Assembly: GCF_904848585.1 (NCBI RefSeq)
Contig: NZ_CAJHCR010000001.1
Span: 372,001-436,000 of the forward strand
DNA length: 64,000 bases
DNA from: Paraburkholderia kirstenboschensis
Lineage (GTDB): Bacteria; Pseudomonadota; Gammaproteobacteria; Burkholderiales; Burkholderiaceae
Direction of reading: 5' to 3'
The notes beneath the pieces were generated by a model. It was not told where the DNA came from. It was given only the letters and a program-made list of their open reading frames with translations, and did no database searches. This document shows positions 1 through 7,453 of this stretch, in pieces. The position numbers were made by a program, and so were the translations under genes. Position 1 is the stretch's first letter, and each line of letters begins with the position of its first letter.

Positions 1-1284
1 GCTATCTCCTCGTCGCAAGAATCCAAATTCAAGACCGTGTTCCGCGTGGTCAGCGGCAACTTTCTTGAAATGTACGACTTCATGGTCTACGGCTACTACG
101 CGTCCGCGATTGCCAAGACCTATTTTCCGAGCGGCAGCGAGTTTGCGTCGCTGATGCTTTCGCTGTCGGTGTTCGGCGCGGGCTTCCTGATGCGGCCGCT
201 TGGCGCGATTGTCCTCGGCGCCTACATCGACCATCACGGCCGCCGCAAGGGCCTTATCCTCACCTTGGGCCTGATGGCGCTCGGCACACTTACCGTGGCG
301 TCCATTCCCGGATACGCGACGATCGGCCTGTTTGCGCCGGTGCTCGTGCTGCTGGGCCGCCTGTTACAAGGCTTTTCCGCAGGCGTGGAATTGGGCGGCG
401 TGTCGGTGTATCTGTCGGAGATCGCCACCAAGGGACACAAAGGCTTTTATTGCGCGTGGCAGTCAGGCAGTCAGCAGGTTGCCGTGGTGTTCGCCGCGCT
501 GCTCGGCGTGATGCTCAACAAGATGCTGCCCGCCGACCAGATGAGCGCATGGGGCTGGCGCGTGCCGTTCCTGATCGGCTGCCTGATCGTGCCGTTTCTG
601 TTCATGATTCGCCGCTCGTTGAAGGAAACCGAGGAGTTTTCGGCGCGCAAGCATCGTCCGGGAATGGGCGAGATCATGAAGACCATGGCCGCGAACTGGG
701 GCACCGTGCTGGGCGGCATGGGCATGGTGATCATGACCACCGTGTCCTTCTACATGATCACGGCTTACACGCCGACCTTCGGCAAGGAAGTGCTGAAGCT
801 GTCGTCGATCGATACGCTTGTCGTCACCGTCTGCATCGGTCTGTCGAACCTGATCTGGCTGCCGCTCGCGGGTGCGTTGTCGGACCGCATCGGCCGTCGT
901 CCGGTGCTGCTCGCTTTTACCGCGCTCACCATCGTCACCGCGTATCCGGCGCTTCAATGGCTCGTCGCCGAGCCGTCGTTCGCGCGCCTGCTCGCTGTCG
1001 AGTTGTGGCTGTCGTTCCTGTACGGCAGCTATAACGGCGCGATGGTCGTGGCGCTGACCGAAGTCATGCCGGTCGAAGTGCGTACGGCAGGCTTCTCACT
1101 CGCATACAGCCTTGCCACGACGATCGGCGGTTTCACGCCGGCCATCTCGACGCTGCTGATTCATTCCACGGGCAACAAGGCGGCGCCGGGTCTCTTCCTC
1201 GGCGTGGCCGCGATCTGCGGGCTGATTGCGACGCTGGTGTTGTACCGCACGCCTGAATCGCGCGATCAATACAAAGCCGCGTGA
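1..1284 (+). CDS. citA: Citrate/tricarballylate-type MFS proton symporter, 5' end cut by window edge
   Basis: The reading frame is open from the first base, so the true start lies outside the window; the GTG at 37 is internal. The protein is an inner-membrane major facilitator of the metabolite:H+ symporter branch. The opening [10 protein letters not shown], the loop [12 protein letters not shown] (the family's GxxxDRxGRR-type signature), the stretch [16 protein letters not shown] and the repeat signature [13 protein letters not shown] match enterobacterial CitA almost position for position, as I remember that protein. About 12 hydrophobic segments are visible. The family imports citrate or tricarballylate with protons. 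Substrate is inferred from similarity and could be another tricarboxylate. A bidirectional terminator follows. Confidence 0.85.
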   Translation, partial: AISSSQESKFKTVFRVVSGNFLEMYDFMVYGYYASAIAKTYFPSGSEFASLMLSLSVFGAGFLMRPLGAIVLGAYIDHHGRRKGLILTLGLMALGTLTVASIPGYATIGLFAPVLVLLGRLLQGFSAGVELGGVSVYLSEIATKGHKGFYCAWQSGSQQVAVVFAALLGVMLNKMLPADQMSAWGWRVPFLIGCLIVPFLFMIRRSLKETEEFSARKHRPGMGEIMKTMAANWGTVLGGMGMVIMTTVSFYMITAYTPTFGKEVLKLSSIDTLVVTVCIGLSNLIWLPLAGALSDRIGRRPVLLAFTALTIVTAYPALQWLVAEPSFARLLAVELWLSFLYGSYNGAMVVALTEVMPVEVRTAGFSLAYSLATTIGGFTPAISTLLIHSTGNKAAPGLFLGVAAICGLIATLVLYRTPESRDQYKAA

Positions 1285-1321
1285 CTGGCAGCGCGTGCTG
1301 ACGCCGCTCGCGCGGTCAGTG

Positions 1322-1366
1322 CAACAAAAAAACCCCGCGCTCGGCAGACCGCGGGGTTTTTTGTTG
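1322..1366. terminator. Bidirectional intrinsic terminator
   Basis: Stem CCCCGCG (1333-1339) pairs with CGCGGGG (1350-1356). An A-run lies on the left and a T-run on the right, so it can serve the citA-like gene on plus and the TPR gene on minus, which converge here. Confidence 0.85.
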
Positions 1367-1391
1367 CCGTAGCACCGGCATAACCGAGCAG

Positions 1392-3239
1392 CTAGCCTCG
1401 GCGCAATTCGTTTGCGACCGCCTGCACGACCTCGTGCCATGCATCCGGCCGCGGCTGACGTACCAGCGTCGCGCTGGCGTACCACGGGCTGCGCGTGTCA
1501 CCGGGACACCAGCGCCAATCGGGCGCGAACGGCAGCATCAGCCAGAGCGGTTTGCCCAACGCGCCGGCGAGGTGGGCGATCGACGTATCGATCGACACCA
1601 CCGCGTCGAGCCGCTCGATGATCGCCGCCGTATCCGCGAAGTCGCCGATACGCTTGTCAAACCGATGAATCGACCCGGCTCGCGGATGCGCGTCCAGCGC
1701 GGCGCATTCATCGGCGCTGAGGTTGGGCTGCAACACGATCCAGTCGATGCCTTCGATCGCGAAAAGCGGGTCGAGCTCGGCGAGCGGCATGGAACGCGTT
1801 TCGTTCTGATGGATGCGCCCCGACCATGCAAGCCCGATCTTGCGCTTCGCCTGGCCGCCCAGCGAGCCGCGCCATTTTCGCCGGTAAGCGGGTGGCACGC
1901 TCAGATAGGGCGTGCGCTCCGGAATAGTGTCCAACGTCGTGCCGAGCGCGAGCGGCAAGCTCAGCAACGGACATTGGAGATCGGCGGCGGGGCGCGATGC
2001 GCCTTTCGGGATGAGCGTCACACGCCACGCCTGCGCGGCCGGCTCGAGCAGCGGCAGCAACTGCGGCTGTACTTCGAGCAGCACACGCGCCGCGCGCTGC
2101 GCGGCCAGCGGGACGAAGCGCACGAATTGCAGCGTATCGCCGAAACCCTGTTCGGCGTGTATCAGCAGCGTGCGCTGTGGGACCGGCTCGCCGTGCCAGC
2201 GCGGCAAGGTTTCGATGGCCGGCTCGGCGACGGTTTGCAGACGCCATTCGTATTCGGGCAGTCCACGCGCGAAGTCGCCCAGCGCGAGCCACGCGAGCGC
2301 GCGGTTCATATGCGCGGACGCGAGATCCGGCTGCACGCGCAACGCCTGATCGAATGCACGCACGGCGGTGGCGTGCGCGCCGAGCGCCTGGTGCGCGGTG
2401 CCAAGGCTCAGCCACGCGAGCGCGAATTGCGGATCCAGTCCGACCGAGCGTTCGAGATACGGTATGGCCTGAGCGTGACGCCCGAGCGCAGCCAGCGCGT
2501 TGCCCATGCCGAAGATGACGGGCGGCAGGTTCGGCTGCAATGCGAGCGCCGCCTCGAACGAGGCAACGGCTTCCGCGTGACGGCCGGTGGCGTCGAACGT
2601 ATTGGCGAGGTTGAAATGCGCGGCGACGAAGCGCGGCTCGGCGGCGAGTGCGGCCTGAAAGCATGGGATCGCTTCGTCGGCGCGGCCGAGCGCATTGAGC
2701 GACATGCCCATGTTGTTGAGCGCCCCGGCGTGGCCTGGGCGCAACTCGAGCGTGCGCCGGAACGAGGCGATGGCGTCCTCGTGACGCCCGAGCGCGTGCA
2801 ATGCATTGCCCAGATTGTTATGCGACGAGGCGTCGTCCGGCTGCAGGCGCAACGAGCGGCGGAAAGCGTCCGCGGCGTCTTCGTGACGACCTGCCGCGGT
2901 GTACGCGTTGCCGAGGTTGTAGTGCGCCATTGGGAACGACGGCGCAAGCGTAAGAGCGTTGCGGAACTGGTCGATGGCTTCGTCGATCTGGCCGAGCGCC
3001 TTCAGCGCGTTGCCGAGGTTCAGTTGCAGCGCGGCGTCTTGCGGGCGCAGGTCTACCGCGCGCCGCACCAGTTCGGCGGCTTCGGCGTGCTGGCCCTGCT
3101 GGTGGCGCAGCACGCCCAGCAGGTGCAGCGCGTCGACGTGCACGGGGTTGCCGTCGAGCGTCGCGCGGTAGCCGCGTTCGGCGTCGTCGAGCCGGCCGTC
3201 ACGATGCGCCGCGAAAGCGCGGTCAAATACAGGTTGCAT
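1392..3239 (-). CDS. TPR-repeat protein with C-terminal GT-B glycosyltransferase-like domain
   Basis: 615 residues from ATG at 3239-3237. Residues about 1-360 are roughly ten tetratricopeptide repeats with the usual pattern (LNLGNALKALG, HYNLGNAYTAAG, SHNNLGNALHALG). From about residue 363 (AEQGFGDTLQF) the sequence changes to a GT9/heptosyltransferase-like GT-B fold ending with a donor-site motif VSIDTSIAHLAGALG near residue 550. This architecture is widespread in Burkholderia and resembles O-GlcNAc-transferase-like proteins, but acceptor and sugar are unknown. No signal peptide is visible, so it is probably cytosolic. The frame stays open upstream to 3491; the chosen start avoids overlapping the divergent metal operator. 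An in-frame ATG 12 codons earlier (MRPLPHP) is an alternative. Confidence 0.8.
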   Translation of the reverse strand: MQPVFDRAFAAHRDGRLDDAERGYRATLDGNPVHVDALHLLGVLRHQQGQHAEAAELVRRAVDLRPQDAALQLNLGNALKALGQIDEAIDQFRNALTLAPSFPMAHYNLGNAYTAAGRHEDAADAFRRSLRLQPDDASSHNNLGNALHALGRHEDAIASFRRTLELRPGHAGALNNMGMSLNALGRADEAIPCFQAALAAEPRFVAAHFNLANTFDATGRHAEAVASFEAALALQPNLPPVIFGMGNALAALGRHAQAIPYLERSVGLDPQFALAWLSLGTAHQALGAHATAVRAFDQALRVQPDLASAHMNRALAWLALGDFARGLPEYEWRLQTVAEPAIETLPRWHGEPVPQRTLLIHAEQGFGDTLQFVRFVPLAAQRAARVLLEVQPQLLPLLEPAAQAWRVTLIPKGASRPAADLQCPLLSLPLALGTTLDTIPERTPYLSVPPAYRRKWRGSLGGQAKRKIGLAWSGRIHQNETRSMPLAELDPLFAIEGIDWIVLQPNLSADECAALDAHPRAGSIHRFDKRIGDFADTAAIIERLDAVVSIDTSIAHLAGALGKPLWLMLPFAPDWRWCPGDTRSPWYASATLVRQPRPDAWHEVVQAVANELRRG

Positions 3240-3329
3240 GACGGGGATGGTAGTCGGGTGAGGCAAAGGCCGCATTTTCCCACACTCGCCGACCAGCACC
3301 CCGGTTTGACCCGGTGCGCCGGGTTCGCT

Positions 3330-3355
3330 AACATGTGAACACCTGTTCATATATG
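3330..3355 (+). promoter_or_regulatory. SmtB/ArsR-type metal operator (12-2-12)
   Basis: A perfect TGAACA-CC-TGTTCA palindrome (3336-3349) sits in a longer imperfect dyad and overlaps the translation start region of the ArsR-type gene. It matches the 12-2-12 operator form known for zinc/cobalt/cadmium-sensing SmtB-like repressors. It probably autoregulates the arsR-CDF operon. Confidence 0.75.
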
Positions 3356-3363
3356 TGCCGCCC

Positions 3364-3732
3364 ATGATTCCCGCTACGGCTTCGCCGCCATCGCCACCAT
3401 CGCCGACGAGTTTCGAACCGCGCCCGGCGGACACGATCGCGCCGCTCGCCGACCTGTTTCGCCTGCTAGGCGACCCGACGCGCTTGCGCATCGTCCTGGC
3501 TTGCGTCGACGAACGCCGCGCGGTGGGTGCGATTGCCGAGGAACTGAATCTGTCGCCGTCTCTCGTGAGCCATCATTTGCGGCTGCTGCGGGCGGCGCGA
3601 ATCGTGCGGGCGCAGCGGCAGGGCAAGCAGGTGTTTTATCTCGCCGCCGACCGCCACATCAGCACGATGCTGGCCGGCATGCTGGAACACGTGGCCGAGC
3701 CCGCCCGTGATGACGCATTGGATCTGCCATGA
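3364..3732 (+). CDS. ArsR/SmtB-family metal-sensing repressor
   Basis: 122 residues from ATG 3364; a GTG at 3355 is an alternative. After a proline-rich N-terminus comes a winged HTH (LFRLLGDPTRLRIV, then AIAEELNLSPSLVSHHLRLL). Near the C-terminus, DRHISTMLAGMLEHVAE reproduces the alpha-5 metal site spacing D-x-H-x10-H-x2-E of zinc sensors such as SmtB and CzrA, so Zn(II) (or Cd/Co) is the likely ligand. No arsenic-type Cys site is seen in alpha-3. Its stop overlaps the start of the CDF exporter by four bases (ATGA), which suggests translational coupling. Metal binding should release the operator at 3330-3355 and induce export. Confidence 0.85.
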   Translation: MIPATASPPSPPSPTSFEPRPADTIAPLADLFRLLGDPTRLRIVLACVDERRAVGAIAEELNLSPSLVSHHLRLLRAARIVRAQRQGKQVFYLAADRHISTMLAGMLEHVAEPARDDALDLP

Positions 3733-5210
3733 AGAAAATCGAAGAAAGGGAAGACGAACACGCGCCCGTGTGGCTCGACGCGCCGGATAGCAACGACCTT
3801 GCGGACGAGCAAAGTCGCTTTGCCGGCGCGCATGTTCATGAGGGCAGTGATCGCGCGGGTCAAGCGGGGGAGCGTTCCGCTCGTGAGCTTGAACAGGGCG
3901 GCCGTGGGGACAGTCGCGACATGGAGTTGGATGGCGGAGTGAGCCAAGGGCGGGGGAAAGGCGAGCGCGAAAGCCAGGGCCGCGGCCATGGGCAAGCCCA
4001 GCTTCATGACCACAACCTGGACCACGACCACGCAGGTCAGCACCATGACGTGGATCACAGCTGCACTGGCCACGATCGCGATGGCGGCCATAGCCACGCT
4101 GGCCACCTCCACGGCGGCGGCCATAGCCGCAGCCACGGCGACAGCGACAGCCACAGCCACAGCGACAGCGGCGATCACAGCCATGCTTCCGGCCACAGCG
4201 GCAGCGACGCTCACGAGCACAGCGACAACCGCGCCCACGACCACAGCCACAACCACAGCCACGACCACGACCACGACCCCACCCACAACCACAGTCACGC
4301 AGGCCACCACCATCACCATCACGCGCCCGTCGCGGGCCACGGCTTCGCGTTCGCGTTGGCTGTTGCGCTGAACGTCGCGATCGTCGTGATTCAGGCGCTG
4401 TATGGCGTGCTCGCGCACTCGACCGCTCTACTCGCCGACGCCGGCCATAACCTGTCCGACGTACTCGGCCTGCTGCTCGCCTGGGGCGCCGCCTGGCTCA
4501 CGACGCGCCGTCCTTCCGGACGCTACACGTTCGGCTACGGCAGCTCGTCGATTCTCGCGTCACTGGCCAATGCGGCGCTCCTGCTGTTCGCGTGCGGCGT
4601 GATCGTCGCCGAGGCGATCGGCCGCCTGATGAATCCGGCGCCGGTCGCAGGGCTCACCGTATTCGTCGTTGCGACCGTGGGCGTGGTCGTCAACGGGATT
4701 TCCGCGTGGCTCTTCATGCGCGGCCAGAAGGACGACCTCAACATCCGCGGCGCCTTTTTGCATATGGCAGCCGATGCCGGCGTGTCCGCTGCGGTGGCCA
4801 TAAGCGGCCTCGTGATTCTCTACACCAACTGGACGTGGCTTGATCCGCTAATGAGCCTGCTGGTGGTCGCGGTCGTCGTTTACGGGACCTGGGGTTTGCT
4901 GCGCGATTCGGTGCGGCTCGCGCTCAATGCCGTGCCGTCAGGCGTCGATCTGCAAAGCATCCAGGACTATCTTGCGGATCAGCCCGGCGTCGAGGGCGTG
5001 CACGATCTGCATGTGTGGGCACTATCGACCACCGGCAACGCGCTCAGCGTGCACCTCGTGATGCCGGCCGGGCATCCTGGCGACGAGCGGCTCGACGGCA
5101 TCGTGCTCGTGCTGCGCGAACGCTTTTCGATGCAACACGCGACGCTGCAAGTCGACCTCGGCACGACCGATCATCGTTGTGCGATGGATCACCCGGCAAA
5201 AGCGCACTGA
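3729..5210 (+). CDS. CDF-family zinc/cation exporter with very long His-rich N-terminus
   Basis: 493 residues. The first about 200 residues are low-complexity His/Asp/Gly/Ser sequence with dozens of H-x-H and H-x-D pairs and a run of six His just before the first membrane segment. The rest is a standard cation diffusion facilitator of about 290 residues: six hydrophobic segments, the metal site in TM2 (ADAGHNLSD, HxxxD), the second in TM5 (HMAADAG, HxxxD) and a C-terminal cytoplasmic domain. CDF proteins of the CzcD/ZitB type export Zn2+ (also Co/Cd) against protons. HxxxD in both helices favours zinc. It is co-transcribed with the metal sensor upstream. The His-rich part likely binds metal or buffers it; that is inference. 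Confidence 0.9.
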   Translation: MKKIEEREDEHAPVWLDAPDSNDLADEQSRFAGAHVHEGSDRAGQAGERSARELEQGGRGDSRDMELDGGVSQGRGKGERESQGRGHGQAQLHDHNLDHDHAGQHHDVDHSCTGHDRDGGHSHAGHLHGGGHSRSHGDSDSHSHSDSGDHSHASGHSGSDAHEHSDNRAHDHSHNHSHDHDHDPTHNHSHAGHHHHHHAPVAGHGFAFALAVALNVAIVVIQALYGVLAHSTALLADAGHNLSDVLGLLLAWGAAWLTTRRPSGRYTFGYGSSSILASLANAALLLFACGVIVAEAIGRLMNPAPVAGLTVFVVATVGVVVNGISAWLFMRGQKDDLNIRGAFLHMAADAGVSAAVAISGLVILYTNWTWLDPLMSLLVVAVVVYGTWGLLRDSVRLALNAVPSGVDLQSIQDYLADQPGVEGVHDLHVWALSTTGNALSVHLVMPAGHPGDERLDGIVLVLRERFSMQHATLQVDLGTTDHRCAMDHPAKAH

Positions 5211-5397
5211 CACCTGCCGACCCAACAGCCCGCTGATGCATTGGCGGACGCAACCACGCGCTCACAGCAACGCCTTAGAGCCGGCCTCCGCCAAGCCCGG
5301 CTCTGTGCGCGATACACCTCGCAATTGATGCACCGCGCCGTTCAGCCCGGGGGCTCGGGGGGTACACTAGAACGCACTGTGCTCTGCGGAGTTTCGC

Positions 5398-7122
5398 ATG
5401 GACGCTGCTGCAAATAATGCGTCGCCGGTTCTAATCGTCGGAGCGGGTCCGACCGGGCTTGCCGCTGCCATGAGCCTCGCGCGCGCTCATATTCCGGTGC
5501 GTCTGATCGACCGCGCGATGCAGCCAAACCCTTATTCGCGGGCAATCGGCATTCAGGCGCGCACACTCGAACTGCTGGAGCAGCATCGGCTCGTCGAGCG
5601 GTTTCTGGAACTGGGACATCGCGCCCGCGTCGCCAATCTGTTTTCGAACGGCATGCGCCTCGCGCAACTCGACTTCGACCCGCTGCACACGCGCTATCCG
5701 TATCTGCTGTTTCTCGATCAGTCGGTGACCGAGCGTCTGCTGACCGAGCATCTGGCGACGCTCGGCGTCACGGTCGAGCGGGGCGTCGAACTCACCATGT
5801 TTACGCAAGGTTCGGCCGGCATTCAGGCGACGCTGAGGCGCGCCGACGGTCACACGCAAACTCTGCGTCCGTCGTACATGATCGCCGCGGACGGCGCGCA
5901 CAGCATGATTCGCCATGGCCTCGGCCTGAGCTTCGAGGGCAAGACACTCGAGCAGACGTTCCTGCTAGCCGATCTGCACGCCGAAACGGATTGGGCCGAG
6001 GACGAGTTCCACATCTTCGCTTCGGGCGAGGGGCTCGTCGCGCTGTTTCCAATGGGTCACGGCCGGCATCGGCTGATCGCGGATCACGCAGTCGAGCCGG
6101 TCGCCGAAGCCGCGCCGCTGTCGCCGGTGGTGCTCGGCGAACCGCCGCTCAGTCGCGTGCCCGCGCCGTCGCTCGACGAATGCAAGGCGCTGCTCGCAAG
6201 GCGCGTGCATGAACGCGTCGATGTCTCGGAGCTTGCGTGGTCCTCGTATTTTCACCTGAATAGCCGGATGGTCGAGCGGCTGCGCGTGGGGCGCGTCTTC
6301 CTTGCCGGCGACGCCGCTCACGTGCACAGTCCGGCCGGCGCCCAGGGAATGAACACCGGCATCCAGGAAGCGTTCAATCTCGGCTGGAAGCTCGCGCGCG
6401 TTTTGAAGGGCGCGGCGCCCGATCGCCTGCTCGACACCTACCATCTGGAGCGGCATCCCATTGAGCGCGACGTGCTGAGGCAAACCGGCTTTATCACGCA
6501 GATGGCCGAGGCGGATCATGGGCCGCTCAAGCTGCTGCGCGAACGCGTAATGCCGGTTCTCGCCGCGCTCGGTCCGCTGCGGGACGCCGCGCGGCTCACG
6601 ATCAGCGAGTTGTCGGTGCAGTACCGGCGCAGTCCGCTCACGCTCGAACGCGTGCTCGACGGCGGCCCGCGTGCGGGCGAGCGCGCGCCGGATGCGGTGG
6701 TGCACGTGGTCGACGGTCCGCTCGGGCGCGCGCCCGGCATCGGCTGCATTTTCGATCTGCACGACCCCGCGTTCTTTTCGCTGTTTGTGCTCGTGCCGCC
6801 ATTGCCCGTCGACGAAAAGCCGCTCGATCCCGATGCAAAGCACGAGCCGCCTCGCGACGCCGGGTTCGAGCGTCTCGTAGCAGACATGGAGAAATTGTTG
6901 CCAGGCGCGGTGCGTATCTGGCGCGTGACGGATACGACCGGCGACGGCGGCCCGTCGCTAGCCGAGTCGTACGGACGAACGCGGCCGTCGTTCTATCTGC
7001 TGCGGCCCGACGGCTACATCAGCGCGCGCGGGCGCACCGGCTCGGACCTGAACGGCCTGTTGCGGCACTGCGAAGCGTGGTTCACCGTTGGCGGACAGAT
7101 ACCCGAGCAGACGGCCGTGTAG
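5398..7122 (+). CDS. FAD-dependent aromatic monooxygenase (PheA/TfdB family)
   Basis: 574 residues. The N-terminal Rossmann motif GAGPTGLAAAMSLA binds FAD. The second FAD motif GDAAHVHSPAGAQGMNTG lies near residue 304, followed by EAFNLGWKLA. The C-terminal region from about 430 resembles the thioredoxin-like tail of phenol hydroxylases and pentachlorophenol monooxygenases. The class uses NAD(P)H and O2 to hydroxylate phenolic or polyketide rings. No ring-cleavage dioxygenase or regulator lies beside it, so the substrate cannot be inferred. The 187-base gap upstream holds an 8-bp inverted repeat (AGAGCCGG/CCGGCTCT, 5276-5304), possibly the end of the metal operon. Confidence 0.8.
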   Translation: MDAAANNASPVLIVGAGPTGLAAAMSLARAHIPVRLIDRAMQPNPYSRAIGIQARTLELLEQHRLVERFLELGHRARVANLFSNGMRLAQLDFDPLHTRYPYLLFLDQSVTERLLTEHLATLGVTVERGVELTMFTQGSAGIQATLRRADGHTQTLRPSYMIAADGAHSMIRHGLGLSFEGKTLEQTFLLADLHAETDWAEDEFHIFASGEGLVALFPMGHGRHRLIADHAVEPVAEAAPLSPVVLGEPPLSRVPAPSLDECKALLARRVHERVDVSELAWSSYFHLNSRMVERLRVGRVFLAGDAAHVHSPAGAQGMNTGIQEAFNLGWKLARVLKGAAPDRLLDTYHLERHPIERDVLRQTGFITQMAEADHGPLKLLRERVMPVLAALGPLRDAARLTISELSVQYRRSPLTLERVLDGGPRAGERAPDAVVHVVDGPLGRAPGIGCIFDLHDPAFFSLFVLVPPLPVDEKPLDPDAKHEPPRDAGFERLVADMEKLLPGAVRIWRVTDTTGDGGPSLAESYGRTRPSFYLLRPDGYISARGRTGSDLNGLLRHCEAWFTVGGQIPEQTAV

Positions 7123-7193
7123 AGCTGCGGCAGGCGGCGCTCGCAGTTGGAGCCGCCGCCTGGCCGGCGCAAACCGTTCCGTTACATGCCGCT

Positions 7194-7445
7194 TCAGGCG
7201 ATTGAAGGCTCCGCGGGCGTCAGGCGTTCGCGGTGTTTGACGAGCGCTTCCCTGACGATCGCCGACATCGCGATGCCGCCCGCGTCCGGCGCATCGAGCG
7301 AAGCGAGCAACGCGCGCCGCATGCGCGGCTCCCAGAAACGGCGGATATGGTCGGCGACGCCCGTAACCGCTTCTTCGCGATCCGGCATCGAATCGAAAAA
7401 GTCGCCGATGCGGTTTGCCATGTCGATCAGATTCTGTGTGTCCAT
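7194..7445 (-). CDS. fdsD: NAD-dependent formate dehydrogenase delta subunit
   Basis: 83 residues from ATG 7445; GAGG lies upstream at good spacing, while a GTG at 7457 would overlap the fdsA stop. The sequence MDTQNLIDMANRIGDFFDSMP followed by VADHIRRFWEPRMRRAL is typical of FdsD, a small accessory subunit needed for the soluble molybdenum formate dehydrogenase in Cupriavidus and Rhodobacter. It is last in the fdsGBA-D operon, eight bases after fdsA. In the Cupriavidus fdsGBACD order, fdsC sits between fdsA and fdsD; here it is missing. Confidence 0.88.
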   Translation of the reverse strand: MDTQNLIDMANRIGDFFDSMPDREEAVTGVADHIRRFWEPRMRRALLASLDAPDAGGIAMSAIVREALVKHRERLTPAEPSIA

Positions 7446-7453
7446 GGCTCGCC

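Noticed and set aside
3636..4418. Minus-strand ORF rich in Val and Ala opposite the His-rich CDF region
   Set aside because: It is the reverse of the CAC/GCC repeats; it would look like membrane sequence by composition alone.
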